DNA of 64,000 bases from Przewalskia tangutica (GCA_029844215.1 CM056736.1:20893501-20957500), one strand, 5' to 3'. Positions 1-12,488 are shown, numbered from the stretch's first letter. Translations and numbers: made by a program. The notes: generated by a model not told the origin, from the sequence alone.

Positions 1-780
1 TCTATTTTCTAGTATCTATTTGGTGGATTAATGATTGATTGGTTGTTTATGACTAAGAATTATAAAAGCTATTTAGAGTATAAAGATTTACTTCAGGAGT
101 GATGAGAATAGGGCTTCTATGTATCCTCACTATCCGCTTATGCTACTTACTAATGCATTACTTATGGTATTCTTCTTTTGGAGAAAGCAGGTTTCTGAAA
201 TCGTTTTATACTCCCGTTAGGTTATATAAACACTCAACCCAGATCGCTCGTTCCTTACCTACCTTTCGGTGATAAGGGTAACTTTATAGGAGGATTAAGA
301 ACAAAAACCTAGTTGACCGTCACGCACAATGCGCAAAATTAGGGTTGTTAAGCCTCTCATCAACGCTACATAAATAATTGAGGTATTTTCATCCCCAATC
401 CAAGAATGTCTACCCAACTTACAGCATATTCACAATCCCCCCTTTTCAGAATCTGATTAGAAATCATATAGTGATAATTAGTTGTCAATTAATTACCAAG
501 AATTCAACTCAATTATTGGATAGATCTCACAATAAGAACAATAACCATAAGCATGCATTAATTTATAACATAAGTTTCAAGCAATTCAACATAGAAAGCC
601 CTATAAGAGAATTAGTTCCTAGCCATAAAGATGACAAGAACTAATTCCATGTTCATCATGCAAAACTGAAATAAAGTAAAAGAAAAGGAAAAGAAATTAC
701 TAAATTAATGGTATCCAATCTCCAAGCAAAAGTCTTGAGTTTTGCAAGAAGGTGAACCCTCAAAAACTGCCTAGGGTTCT

Positions 781-791
781 CCTTTTATAGG
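781..791 (-). promoter_or_regulatory. Probable TATA box of the family-G LTR
   Basis: The plus strand reads ccttttatagg, which is CCTATAAAAGG on the minus strand, the sense strand inferred from the LTR termini. It lies just downstream, in LTR sense, of the GC-rich block at 836-1075, as expected for a promoter in the U3 region. Transcription was not tested. Confidence 0.45.
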
Positions 792-835
792 CTGCAAACC
801 GCCTCTTTTCCTTCAGCCCGCCCGTAAATTCGTCC

Positions 836-1075
836 AAAACCTAATTTTTCGCGTCGGCGCCGCATGCCTGCGCAGCGCCGCGCCGGAAGTTCTGCAATCC
901 GTCGGTTGTTTTGGCGCCGCGGCCCTGTATTTGCTGTCTGAGGGAGCCGCGACGCTGTATCTTCTGTAGCTCCTCGGATGTTTAGCGCCGCGCCCAGATT
1001 CTGCTGCGAGGCGCCGCAGTACGAGTCTTCGCCTCTGAATAGTGGCGCCGCGCCGCTGATCGCAGGAGGCGCGCT
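836..1075. promoter_or_regulatory. GC-rich palindromic block in the family-G LTR
   Basis: About 240 bp of strongly GC-rich sequence sits in an AT-rich LTR. It carries repeated cores of the form ggcgccgcg (about 852, 877, 912, 984, 1009 and 1044) and ccgcgacgct at 947-956. Related blocks occur upstream of the TATA box in the LTRs of four other families here. The sister copy at 48.4-49.6 kb has ordinary sequence in the equivalent place. Function is unknown; an enhancer or a methylation target are possibilities. Confidence 0.5.
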
Positions 1076-1282
1076 GTCCGATTTCGCCCTCGTTTGCCAC
1101 TTTCTCTGTTTTCGGCTCTGGCATCTCCTATTTTGCCCTCTTTTTGCTCCTTTTCCGCCATTTGTCCATTTTAACCACTTTGACTCAAAAGAAAGAAAAA
1201 TTATCCTAATACGACACTTATATGTGCAAAACGGGACAAAAGACTAACTAAAACTGACTCAAAAGGTGTATATAAAATACAC

Positions 1283-1864
1283 CGATCAGTGACTCGCCGG
1301 ATTCTCAGGCGAGAATCCCGGCTGGGGCGACGGGGGCGAGGTACGGAGGACGAAAAAAGCTTAGGGTTCTTTCTCCTCTTTTTTTTTTTAGGTTTTCTTC
1401 TTTTCGCTTTACGAAGCGATGGGAAGAAAGGTTAAAGGCTGAAGGTCTTTGGGCTGGCTGGTGTGTGGGGCAAGGTAGGTGAGTAATGGACTGATTTTAA
1501 TTAGGTATTTGGGTAGTTGGGCTGGGTAGTTATTTTAATTAGGGGTAGAGTTTTAAGTGTATTAGTTTAGGTGTATTATTAATTAATTAATGGTAAATTA
1601 AACTATTTAAATTGTAATTAGATTATTTAGGTGCTTTATTAGTCTGAGTTTTAAAATTATTACAATAATAAATGCGGGTGTGCTATTTAATTAGTGCTTA
1701 ATATTTTGCGTAAGATGCGGTTCTATTATTAAATTGTTTATTTACGCATGTATTAATGTATTATTGTTGCATTTTATTATAAGAAATCATAAAAATTATT
1801 TTGCAAAATTAGTGTAATTTTATAGCTACTGTCTGGACGGGAGGGTCAAAATTGGGTGTCAACA
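1283..1864 (-). mobile_element. Truncated family-T LTR (gypsy, TR-GAG-like), 5' part only
   Basis: The reverse complement starts TGTTGACACCCAATTTTGAC at 1864 and follows the first ~780 bp of the LTR of element B (32827-33610): the same AT-rich run, the cacctaaactaata segment, and the cgccgg...ggcgag inverted motif at 1293-1316. It is more diverged than A and B are from each other, so it is an older member. The rest of the LTR and any internal region are absent, and the sequence changes abruptly to family-G LTR near 1283. No TSD could be identified. Confidence 0.75.
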
Positions 1865-2283
1865 TCTGTTTTCTAAGTTGCATATATTCGTGTCTAATTC
1901 CTATAATTTTTTTGGATGATGGGCTCTCACCGTATGTGGTCCACCATTTGGTCCTACTTATTTTCGGATTCGACCAGACACCACCGCCTGCACTTTCCTG
2001 TGATTATTTCCATCCAGTAGGCCCACTTTCTGCTTGCCTATCTTCCATATGTCACCCGAGTATGGCAGTAGGCCTACTGTCCCAAATGTCCCACATCTGG
2101 ATCCAGTTCCTTAGCCAGCAGGACCGCTGCCTGTTGTCCCATCCATTATCTCTTTCGGTCCAGTGTCTCATCCAGCAGGCCCACTTCCTACTGGCCTACC
2201 TCCCAACCCAAGCATGTTCCTCCCAAACTGAGCCAGTTCCGACGTCACAACACCGACCTAGGTTTGGCCCACTTCTATTCTGA

Positions 2284-3907
2284 GTCAAGAGCTTGTTACT
2301 CATAGCCAATGGGGTATTTTAAAATCAAAACGTCATTTTAATCTCAATTCTAATATCACTAAATCACCCCTAACACGTAACCCCGTGTCTGCCCTTTGTG
2401 ACTCGAATTGGAAAATGGCCATAGATGATGAATATAATGCTCTTATTGAAAATAAGACGTGGGACTTGGTGCCCCGTCAGTCTGGTGTTAATGTGATTCG
2501 TTCTATGTGGAATTTTACTCGTAAGAAAAAATCTTATGGTTGTTTTGAGAGGCATAAGACCCGTCTTGTAGGTGATGGCCAAAATTAACAGGTTGGCGTG
2601 GATTATAGAGAGACATTTCTGCTGGTGGTCAAACCGATAACTATTTATACTGTTCTCAGTCTGACTCTCTCCAAAGCCTGGCTTATTCATCAGCTGGACG
2701 TGAAGAATGCATTCTTACACGGTGATCTCAAGAAAATGGTATACATGCATCAATCATTGGGTTTCAGAGACCACAATAAACCTAACCATGTATGTTTGCT
2801 GAAGAAGTCCTTGTATGGGATAAAACAGCCTTCTCGGGCCTGATATAAAAGGTTTCTAGATTATGTGTCTACTATTGGATTTTCTCACAACATGTCTGAT
2901 CATTTTCTGTTCATCTATTGTCGTGGTACTCCTCTGTATATGTTATGTTATAGTGGATGGTATTATATTGACTACCTCTTCTGATAAATTACGCAAGTTT
3001 ATCATATCTCTTCTCAGCTCTGAATTTGCTATAAAAGACTTGAGACATTTGAGTTATTTTTTTGGTATAACTGTAACTCGTCATGCAGGTGGTGTATTTT
3101 TATCCCAGAGGAAGTATGTGTCTATGATTATTAAGAGGGATGACATGATATCCTGTAAGTCATCTCCTACTCCGGTTGACACCAAACTAAAGTTGAGTGC
3201 TAATTCTAGCACACCCTACAAAGATCACTCCCACTATCGTAGTCTTGCGGGGGCTCTTCGGTATCTTACATTCACGAGACCCGATATTACTTATGCAGTG
3301 CATCATGTGTGTTTATTTATTCATGATCTGAGGGAAGAACACATACACGCTCTCAAACGCATTGTGAGTTACATTCATGGCACTCTTGATTATGGTTTGC
3401 ATTTACATTCATCCTCTGTATCTACTCTCATATCTTATATAGATGCTGATTGGGGTGAATATCCAGATACCAGACGCTCGACTTCTAGTTATTGTATGTT
3501 TTTTGGTGATAACTTGGTCTCTTTGTCGGCTAAACGTCAGGGTACTTTATCGCGATCCAGTGCGGAGGTCGAGTATCGAGTGTTAGCCAATGTGGTGTCT
3601 AAGTCTTGTTGGATACATAACCTCCTATTAGAGCTTCACTTTCCTATTCAGAAAGCTATATTGGTCTACTGCGATAATGTTAGTGTGGTCTATCTCTCTG
3701 AGAATCCAGTCCAACATCAGTGCACTAAACACATCGACATGGATATTCACTTTGTTCGTAAAAAGATAGCTCGTGGACAAGTATATGTCTTGCATGTCCC
3801 TTCACGGTACTAAATTGCCGACATCTTTACTAAGGGTCTTTCTTAGTTCTGTTTGAAGATTTTAGGGACAATCTCAACGTATGACAACCGCTTGCTATGA
3901 CTGCGGG
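2284..3907 (+). pseudogene. Copia pol remnant: reverse transcriptase and RNase H
   Basis: Three frames have to be combined to read the polyprotein. 2385-2588 carries the start of the RT domain (WKMAIDDEYNALIENKTWDL). 2598-2843 carries the core (QLDVKNAFLHGDL, then KKSLYGIKQPSRA). 2863-3813 carries the RT end and RNase H. The catalytic Y-x-D-D box is damaged: the frame reads VDGIILTTSS, with Gly where the second Asp is expected. RNase H landmarks are DADW, SSAEVEYR and the CTKHIDMDIHFVRKK segment. ADIFTKGLS follows a stop at 3811-3813. At least three in-frame stops or frameshifts make it non-functional. It would act as polymerase and RNase H of the particle if intact. Confidence 0.85.
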
Positions 3908-3909
3908 TG

Positions 3910-4118
3910 TGTGACAAAATATACGTAAATGTCGTGTATCACTCCTTACATTATTAGAGCTCTTGTACATGTGTAATTATGGTAGTAGTCTTGTATTAAG
4001 AAAATGTAGTAGTCTTGTATTAGGAAAAGGTAAATTTAATTACCAAAATTAAATATTGTATATCATGTATATATACTTTTGACATTAATGAAAATAATCA
4101 AGAGATTATTCTCTTTCA
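3910..4118 (+). repeat. Probable 3' LTR of copia element E
   Basis: Begins tgtgacaaaatatac directly after the decayed end of pol and ends ttctctttca. It contains an AT-rich promoter-like tatatatac at about 4068-4076 and a repeated segment, gtagtagtcttgtatta, at 3989-4005 and 4007-4023. No 5' LTR is present for comparison, so the borders are inferred from position and the TG...CA rule. Confidence 0.5.
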
Positions 4119-4292
4119 ATGAATTTGGACTGGGACAATAATTTAGCTTTGCGCCTATATTTTTTGAAAATATGTCTTGAGAAATGGGTGGAGGGGGAAA
4201 TTATAGAATGAAAATGTTTTTGTTTTCCGTAATTAACCTAACTGGATAACAAGTATTCAAGTTTATAACATCGTAGTTGTTATGGTATTTGG

Positions 4293-5317
4293 TGTTGGAA
4301 ATTTACTAATGTGGAATTAAAATTATCCCATTATTTATGACTCGAATAATTGGGATCCCGCACGTCGGAAACGTCATTTCCACACATGTGTACATGTAGT
4401 GCCAAGTATCGTAAAATTTCATTAGTCAAAGAGATATTGGTACGTGAGTAAACGTTGGAGACATGAAATGATAGTCGGTCGTTGGTTAAATGACACGTGT
4501 TCCACATTGGTAAATGAAGGAAAAAGTGTACGAAGTGTAAGATCAATACGAGTCAGAAAAGGGTGGCAGCATCACCACGGAGCCGGGGTGCCACTACCTC
4601 AAGGGTCACAGTGCCGAGGCTCTGCGACGCTGGTTGGTTTTGCGGCGCTAACGAGGCAGTGTTTGTGCCAACGGAAGTTCAAAAGTTTGGCTGATTATGA
4701 GGACATTTTAGGGCATTAAGATGCAAGTTTCTCCTCCATAAATCAGTTATTATTTGGCTGCATTACTTGGTGAATTAAGTGTCCATTACATGGGCACTTG
4801 AAGAGACATACTTACACTATAAATTGAGGCTTTGACTTAATTGGAGAATAGACTTCACACTTGTATAATTCAGATTTTCTGAATTCTTTCTCTCTAAGCA
4901 TTCTTTCACACACTCAAAGGTTCTTCTTGAAAAACACTTGAGTTTTCTTTGCTCATTTGTTAGTTGTTGTTTTATCTTGAGAGACAGTTGCCCATATCGT
5001 AAAAGGATATATACGGGGCAATACTGTCTTAAGGACAGAGTGAATATCACTTGACTCAACAGTGAAATTGTAACGCTACCAAATTTAGTGTCTCTTGGTT
5101 TCAGGCTATCAAGATCTGGGAGCTTGTTGCAATTAGAACGAACACTCAAGACGGACTCAAGAATCATTCAAAACGGAGTACAAGAACCTACAAGTTTACT
5201 GTAGCCACAACTCTTGTTGGCTACATGATTGTTAACTGTTGTAATTCATTATTGTTTATCCTTTCGGAGCACTTGTAATAGTTATATACTATTTTCGTAC
5301 ATCCATTTTAACTCACA
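4293..5317 (+). repeat. 5' LTR of copia element F
   Basis: Starts tgttggaaatttact and ends aactcaca. It aligns along its length with 9148-10198 with scattered substitutions and small indels, for example the shared cgcacgtcggaaacgtc and gaattctttctctct segments. A TATA-like actataaatt lies at 4816-4825, and a GC-rich block at about 4570-4660 lies upstream of it. Confidence 0.9.
4816..4825 (+). promoter_or_regulatory. TATA box of element F LTR
   Basis: The sequence actataaatt is conserved in the other LTR (ctataaattg at 9700-9709) and sits about 155 bp downstream of the GC-rich block, a plausible U3 promoter position. Confidence 0.5.
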
Positions 5318-5849
5318 ATCTTATGACATTATCTGTACTAATGCTAGAAAGATGTATGTTAGTAGATATGATACCAGATCTGGCTGTGATTTTCTTGTTG
5401 AAACTAGTTCTGTTGACAGTTCTATAAACAGTTCTAACACTGTTTTTGTCAACAAATTTGGTTCTAGTTTTGGATCTCTTTTTTACGATAGTTACAGATC
5501 TGTTTCAATCAAAGAAGAGACAAACATGTCACCGTTTACGACAGAAGATTCTTCATTTGACAGAATGGTATTGGACACTCAGTCATACAAAGTCTACGGG
5601 CGACTGGAGTGGGCCAAAGTTTTCAGATCTCAAATTATCTGAAGGCCAAAAGAAAGGTAGAAAATATATTGGACACTCAGTCTGCCAAGACAACTGAAGT
5701 GGGCCAGAGTACCTAGATCACTTATGATCCGGTTACGCCCTAATCACGGGCAAGAGGTTGTTCATGTGAAACAACTCCACCTCAAAAGTAAAAGCAATTG
5801 AAGAGGTTGTCCTCAAATGATTTAATGGAATGGGATCACCCTAACAAGA

Positions 5850-8500
5850 GGTGATATATGTCCCAAACTTGGTTCAAGGACGATGTTAGTCAAACTGGCT
5901 TGAGTCTAGTCCAACAGGTCTGTCATAACAAAAAAGGGTACAGTATGTTTGTAGCCAAATGAATGATATATTTGTAATCCTTTGCATCTATGCCTTCATA
6001 GATTAATGAACGTTAAATAGAAAGTCATTCAAAACTAACTAAGTTGAGATTATTGTCGTCTGTCGACATAAACCCTCAAATGAATGTGAGGTAGGCGAAG
6101 AGGCAAAATCACCTTTTCATTCCGTCGAAGGAATAACAAAAGAAGCATCGCTCCTCTATAACATAGTCACGCCTACATGGGTGATTTGACACTTGTACAA
6201 CTGGAGGGGGAGATAAGTATGTTGTGAACTTCATTGAAGATGGTACAACGTATTGCATCATTTTTTGAAGAACAAAGATGAATTTTTTGAAGCGGATGAG
6301 CGCTACAAAGAAGAAGTTGCAAAACTACTAAGTCTACGGATTTAGGAATTCATAGTGATAGAGGGGGAGAATGTGAAGCATCATGTGACTAACGACTGAT
6401 TGTTACTCACCTCAGTCTAATGGTGTCAACCAAGCGCAGATCCGTACGCCCAAGTTATGTGGGGCAATGCAATTCTTACCGCTAATGCGATTCTCAACAG
6501 AACTCCTCATAAGGATAAGGATAACACTCATGTGAAACATGAAAATAATTCCATATACAAATTTTATGATATGGGTGGTGTGACAAGGGTTGAATTACCT
6601 AAGTCAAAGCAGGTCAAGATTGGACTAAGACTGTAGATTGTATATCCACTGGATCTACAAAGAACAGTAGTGCTTATCGCATTTTGGTGCCAAAGAATAC
6701 TGAATTTTTTGAAGATAGATTTCCTTAAGAAGGAAAAAGAAGTCATTGCTCAAGGTTAACAAGAACCCGTGAGTGCCTGATTGTACGGAACTAGATGTTC
6801 CAGATCTATAGGACTCGGAAGTTGCTGACTATCCGAAACTTAATGTTTCAAATATACAGAACTCAGAGATTCTAGATGTTGAACCAAGACGGAGCAAAAG
6901 AGGGGACAAAGACTTGTTTCAGGCCTTCTAGCTTATATGGTGAATAATGAAACATGGAAACTTAACGGAAAATTGTCAACTCCAAAAGCATTGCTTTGGA
7001 AGGAAGCTACAAAGAGAGAACAGGCTCTATTAGATAGAACCATACTTATGTGATGGTTGATCTTCCTCCGGGAAAAGAACCTTTGGGTTGTAAAAGTAGA
7101 TACTCAAATTGAGTAAAAAGTATATGGATCTACTGATGAGTATACGGCCTCAGCTATTTGGACATGTGCTCCTATGTGAATAGCTTAATCTCTAGGGTTA
7201 CTGCAGTCTTGCGTGACTTGGATGTTGAGTCACCATTCCTAACCAGAGAGTTGGTTTTTGTGGACTGTTGGGCTTCTTCCTGAACTTCCATTTTGGTCCT
7301 GGAAGTTTCAGACAAAACAGAAACAATGAATCTGACTACAGAAATATTGACTCTGAAGCAAGAAAGCCAAAAGTTGGAAAACTGAACAGTCCGAAGGTGG
7401 AAAAAGAAAGTAATATGGAACAACCCTCGACCCGAGGGGTATGTGGTTCCATGGAAGAGAAGAAAGTCTGCCGACTTGTAAAATCTCTATGTGGGCTGAA
7501 ACAAGCCCGAAGTAATGGTACGAAAATTGTGATAGTACTATACTATCGAAGATTCTCTCCATTAATGAGTGTGACAACTGTGTCTACATGAAAGGTAATT
7601 CTGACTCGTTCATCATGATATGTATTTACGTAGACGACATATTGATCACGAGCAGAAGTCTAGGCTGATCCTAGAGACTAAGAATATGTTGAAACGATGT
7701 TTCGACATGAATGATATGGGTATTGCAGATGACATCTTAGGAATTGAGATTTCTAAGAAATATAACGGACTAGTCTAAACCAAACTCATTTGTGAGGTGT
7801 TTTGACAGTCTCGTTGAAGTCACCAATGGATATGAGTCATATAATTGATTGAAATTATGGTGCACCCATATACCAGGAGGGATATGTGCATGTCACATAT
7901 GGTTCAATGTATTTTACACACTACAACAGACCTGGTATCGGCTTATAAAGAAGATTAGTTGAACTAAGGTTCACTAGTGATTTTGGAAATGATCGATAAA
8001 AGGCTTTAAATGAGATGTGAAGACATCTGAATTATTCACTTATCTATGTATTATGGTATTCTGACTGTCCAGCAGTTCTGGGAAAACTCAGTGATGCAAA
8101 CTGGACATCAGACTTGAAGAACACCAAAGACACAAGTGGATGTGCATGGTGTGTCTTTGGAAAATTCTCTAAGCAAACTTGCATCGGCCGATTCGTGATG
8201 GAGTCGGGGTTTATTGCTTTGTACAAAGCATGATGAGAAGTTTAGTAACTTCACGACCTCTTAGAGGATGTCCCTTATTGGGAGAAACTCGTACCTTCGT
8301 CAGTTATACACTGTGACTAGCTAGTTGGCATCAAGAAGGGCACGGATGACGGCGTCTGGACATATATGTCAGGAGACATAATGTCGTATGGCAGTTGATC
8401 ATCATGGGTGACACTTCCTTCATTACTAATCAAAGGATATAGTGAACCCTTTAACTAAAAAGGGCTACCCAAAGATCAAGACTTCTGCATGTCTAGGGGA
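5850..8500 (+). pseudogene. Copia pol remnant of element F (integrase, RT, RNase H)
   Basis: No long frame survives, but domain fragments can be read in order. Around 5850-6250 are protease-end and pre-integrase pieces (NECEVGEEAKSPFHSVEG). Near 6440-6520 there is an integrase stretch resembling WGNAILTANAILNRTPHK. At 6590-6730 is the integrase C-terminal region. At 7430-7510 RT sequence contains VCRLVKSLCGLKQARS, followed at about 7627-7645 by YVDDILIT, the RT catalytic box. RNase H fragments occupy about 8040-8480, ending with a DIVNPLTKKGYPKIK-like segment typical of the copia pol end. Stops and frameshifts occur throughout. The remaining 8500-9147 is an untranslated 3' region. Confidence 0.75.
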
Positions 8501-9147
8501 ATGAGCTTAAAACCCAAACTATAAGAACTGATATTGTGGAAACCCAACCATACTAACTGGAGATCCCAAGAATTTGGTTTAATGGGAAAAGTAAATCTTA
8601 AAGGTTCAGTTGAGAGCTTGGGTGGAATCAAGAGCACTTCAGATGATGATTTCTGTAAAGAAACATGAATCCAAAGTCGTTCCCGTGATAGACCTTAAAG
8701 TGCTACCTGCATGGTGGGTAGAGGTTAAGTTTCCAAAATCTTTAATGATCCTCACCGGTTGAGGTAGGTTTGGGGAAACTTTTAATGGTGCCTAATTCTT
8801 GTGAAGTGGGGTATAGCATGATACCTTATAGGAGACCACCTATTTAAGTGTGAGGACTGACCGCCTCAAATGAACACACTTAAGAATCAAGTGTGTCCAC
8901 GACCACAACAACAAAATATTAAGAAGAACAGAGTAAGGAAAGGTGTTGTGTTGGTACCGTTGTCTTGACTTACACTAAACACTGATGGTTCAAGACATCA
9001 CATTCATCGCGCAGTAAGTAAGTCCGATAGTATTCAACTATGGAAGGTTCAAAGCTACGACTACCTATCCAGATGCAACATCGATCCACCGAAAGATTGC
9101 TAGAAATGCACCTTGTGAGTGCGCCAAAATCACTTTTAAGAGGGGAT

Positions 9148-10198
9148 TGTTGGAAATTTACTAATGTGGAATTACTATTATCCCATTATTTATGACTCGA
9201 ACAATTGGGATACCGCACGTCGGAAACGTCGTTTTCACACATGTGCACACGTAGTGCCAAGTATCGTAAAATTTCATTAGTGAAAGAGATATTGGTACGT
9301 GAGTAAAAATTTGAGACGTGAAATGATAGACGGTCGTTGGTTAAATGACACGTGTTCCACGTTGGTAAATGAAGGAAGAAGTGTATGAAGTGTAAGATCG
9401 AAACGAGTTGGAAAAGGGTCATGGCGTCACTGCGGAGCCGGGTCGCCACCATCTCAAGGGCCGCGACGCTGGTTGGTCTTGCGGCACCTCCCTGAGGCGC
9501 CGGGGCGTTAACGAGGCAGTGTCTGTGCGAACGAAAGTCCAAAATTTTGGTTGATTATGGGGACGTTTGGGGCATTAAGATGCGAGTTTCTTCTCCATAA
9601 ATCAGTCATTATTTGGTTTCATTACTTGGTGAATTAAGTGGTCATTACATGACACTTAAATGACCAATACATGGGAACTTGAAGAGGCATTCTTACACAA
9701 CTATAAATTGAGGCTTTGGCTCAATTGGAGAATGGACTTCACACTTGTATAATTCAGATTTTCTGAATTCTTTCTCTCTATGCATTCTTTCACACACTCA
9801 AAGGTTCTTCTTGAGAAACACTTGACTTTTGTTTGCTCATTTGTTAGTTGTTGTTTTATTTTGGGAGACAGTTGTTCATATCGTAAAAGAATATATACGA
9901 GGCAATAATTTCTTAAGGGGAAAGTGAATATCACTCGACTCAGCAGCGAAATTATAACGCTACCAGATTTAGTGTATCTTGGTTTCAGGATATCAAGATC
10001 TAGGAGCTTGTTGCAATTGAAACGAAGATTCAAGACAGACTCAAGAATCATTCAAGAACGGAGTTCAAGAACCCACAAGTTTACTGTAGCCACAATTTTT
10101 GTTGGCTACAAGATTGTTAACTATTGTAATTCATTATTGTTTATCCTTTCGAAACACTTGTAATAGTTGTATACTATTCTCGTACATTGTAACTCACA
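9148..10198 (+). repeat. 3' LTR of copia element F
   Basis: Starts tgttggaaatttact right after the purine tract and ends aactcaca, matching 4293-5317. The GC-rich block (about 9421-9510) contains ccgcgacgct at 9461-9470 and gaggcgccgggg near 9495. The TATA-like ctataaattg is at 9700-9709. Confidence 0.9.
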
Positions 10199-11490
10199 TT
10201 TGATTGGTAGAGTGTCCCATTGGAGACTCAAAGGAGGCAATTGAATTGGCCAATTTAATCATCATACCCATCTCAAACTTGATAGGTCAACCTGAAATGC
10301 CATATTGGCGGGAGCTCATCCACTAAGGACAACAGCGAACAATCGTAGAATTGTACAAGGGCAGAATTTTTTTCTTATTTGATATAATTATTCGATTCAA
10401 TATTTATTGGTCTCACTAATTTAAATTTGTGACACATAAGCTCATTAAAGGAATATTGCTCCCTGCTAGAGATTTCCAAGGGCATGGTTCCTAATGAATG
10501 AAGATGCACTGGAAACCTGTATATGCTTTAGTAATCCTCGACTACAATAATAATCCTACCCTTGAACAGTTGGAATAAACTTGCATTCATTGTTTATATT
10601 ACTCACGTCTTTGGTCCTTTGCAACTCACTTGGGTAGAAAAGTAAAACAAAACTGTACAGAATTTGTGCGACCAATCAAACATTATATTATTTTATGTGA
10701 AATTTTATGATGGGATGAAGTATTTCAAACCATTAGCCAAACGACCCCTATATGTATTTGCACAATCTTTTAACATGATATCATTTTATCACACACAGTG
10801 TTTTTAAACCTAATTTAATTTGTATATCAAGTGGTAGTAAAAAGTTATTTGGTTTGAGAAATTAAATTTGATTGAAATCAAATATTGAAATTTATCAGAG
10901 TTGCTTAGAAAGATATTATGATGGAGTTGTCAAAAAAGAATGACATATAATTATGATTTATGTGTATAGAATCACTATTTCACAAGGCAATTTGTCAACA
11001 GTCAAAACTATGTTCAAAATTTTAGTTAAGCTATGTGTCGGTCATCTCTAAAATTGTCCCACGGTGTAGTTAAACCAACTACTAATGGTCATACAATGCT
11101 TATTGTCAAAGCACATTTTAAATAATGTAATTCTCTAGCTAGGCCTTGCAAATTTCTCCAAAGATCCCTAAATTAAGGAGGTGTTAGTGTAATTCACATT
11201 TTTTTCTTCTAATACTTTTCTTTGGTCGGTTAGGCACTGAGACATTCAAGTAGAATTTTGAACCAATTGGTCAATAATCATTCTCAAGATTTCTTTCCAA
11301 ATGATGTAGCTAGTTGGACATAAACTAAACTAATTACCATTACAGTTATGAAGCTCAATATGAGTTTATAAGGGGCAACAATGCAAGTTGGCCTCAGCAT
11401 TGAGCCGAGCTCGACTATTTTAGCTCAATTAATTTTAGAAAGAATCCGGCTTAATTCGCTGATAACATAATGGTAATTAGTCAAAACCAA
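10199..11490. other. Intergenic AT-rich stretch, no gene seen
   Basis: About 1.3 kb of AT-rich sequence between two copia elements. No open frame of credible length, no transposon domain, no tandem array and no RNA gene was recognised. It may be old decayed repeat or original host spacer. The 5' LTR of element H starts abruptly at its right end. Confidence 0.6.
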
Positions 11491-12214
11491 TTTGAAGAAG
11501 AAAACAAGTGATTAAAATTTATTTTTTTGAATTTTGGCCGAAGGACCGCGGTTCCTGATGGAAGGATCGAGGTGCCTGCGCTCCAGTAAGTCACGGAAAT
11601 TTTCGACGAATTAGCACCTAGGTGCCTTGTGGAGGCACCGGGGTGTCTGGATGGCAGTAAGTCACTGGAAAGAAAAAATTGAATTTGCACGTAGGTGCTT
11701 TGTGGAGGCACCGCGGTGCCTTCGACGGAATTTTCCAGTTTTGAACCAAAAGTTGCATCTCTTTACATAGAGTCATAACCTTTGGACTAATGGCTGCATC
11801 TGACCGAAATTCATGCTATATAAAGCATGTAGATCACTTGTTTAAGAAACACAATACAATTAACAACATCTAATTTTATCATTTAAGAATCAAATCATTT
11901 GATGATCATTGTTGCTTCTTCATCCTCTTCAAGAAATTTCTGAAGAACACATAAAGTAGATTCGCCAGGAGTGGAGTTCTTGTGGTAGAACTATCACTCA
12001 GATAGTTGTATCCTCAAGGCAGACGTCCGTTAAACTGCAGCACAAGCGGGGGCAAATTTTTGTCTTAGGACACTGCGTCGAGCAGACCTCTATCTACAAA
12101 CAAGTTAGTGTGTGTTTATGTTTTGCTGAACATTATTGTTGTCGATTTCAATTTACTTGAATTATTTGTATATTATAGTTGTTTATACATTGAAGGTCTA
12201 GATTGACACTAACA
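11491..12214 (+). repeat. 5' LTR of copia element H, 5' end missing
   Basis: Aligns with 28818-29572 from gaagaagaaaacaagtgatt to attgacactaaca. A GC-rich block with gaccgcggttcc (about 11545) and the perfect palindrome gcaccgcggtgc (11708-11719) precedes the TATA-like ctatataaag at 11816-11825. The missing ~45 bp at the start may have been lost by deletion. Confidence 0.85.
11816..11825 (+). promoter_or_regulatory. TATA box of element H LTR
   Basis: The sequence ctatataaag is identical in the 3' LTR at 29185-29194. It lies about 95 bp downstream of the GC-rich block. Confidence 0.55.
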
Positions 12215-12488
12215 ATCTAAGACAAAAATTCTCAGAAAATATATTTTTCTGACATTGTTGAGTTTGCAAAATTATTTTCAGAGAATACACTTCCTTTTTC
12301 CAAAAAAGGTGGAACTCCCACCCTAGGAGCCCCCACACCCCGGTCCGACAGGTCTGTGAAGGAGGTTAATCATAGTAACTCAACTGATTTCAAAGGTTAG
12401 ACCACTACCCCGTTGCGCACAAGGGGCCCTCCTTTATTTCAAGAAGAAACCCCCACACTGTCGCTGGCGGGATTCGATTTGCAAACAA

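Larger units (their letters stand above)
1..1282 (-). mobile_element. Family-G LTR, most of one copy, left end outside the window
   Basis: This stretch is collinear with 48440-49580, for example the segments around 110-150 and 48545-48585 and the gactcaaaagaaagaaaaa stretch at 1183-1201 and 49488-49506. In the second copy the repeat ends at 49591 with gcctaaca, which reads TGTTAGGC on the minus strand, so I interpret it as a minus-strand LTR. A TATA-like complement lies at 781-791. There is no coding potential: the short open frames are GC-rich chance frames. The right end is cut at about 1282, where unrelated LTR sequence begins. The superfamily of the parent element is not determined. Confidence 0.6.
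1865..4118 (+). mobile_element. Copia element E, 5'-truncated, with 3' LTR
   Basis: Contains the serine/proline-rich linker that separates integrase from reverse transcriptase in many copia polyproteins (about 1900-2280), a decayed reverse transcriptase/RNase H (2284-3907) and a short terminal LTR (3910-4118). 5' LTR, gag, protease and integrase are all missing; the left border coincides with the family-T LTR end at 1864. The short LTR with an AT-rich promoter resembles small copia elements such as the Ale/Retrofit group, but the lineage is an inference. The 174 bp between 4118 and 4293 holds nothing recognisable. Confidence 0.75.
4293..10198 (+). mobile_element. Copia element F, full length but decayed
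   Basis: Two direct LTRs (4293-5317 and 9148-10198) flank a 3.8 kb interior with decayed copia domains in the order expected for Ty1/copia: protease-end/integrase, then reverse transcriptase, then RNase H. The flanks are tttgg (4288-4292) and tttga (10199-10203), a TSD with one mismatch. A purine tract, aagagggga (9138-9146), precedes the 3' LTR. The usual initiator-methionine primer site is not seen after the 5' LTR and no gag is recognisable at 5318-5840, so the 5' interior is probably deleted or very diverged. Clear LTR divergence and many stops indicate an old insertion. Confidence 0.85.

Noticed and set aside
1852..2283. 143-residue open frame as a host gene
   Set aside because: It spans the end of a family-T LTR and the low-complexity linker of a copia pol and has no conserved domain.
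4331..4546. Minus-strand frames in the LTRs of element F (also 9186-9542, 4817-5167 and 9701-10051)
   Set aside because: They occur in both LTRs, antisense to the promoter region, and match no protein family known to me.
5229..5642. 137-residue frame as gag of element F
   Set aside because: No capsid or zinc-knuckle motif is visible and it starts inside the 5' LTR; left unannotated as coding.
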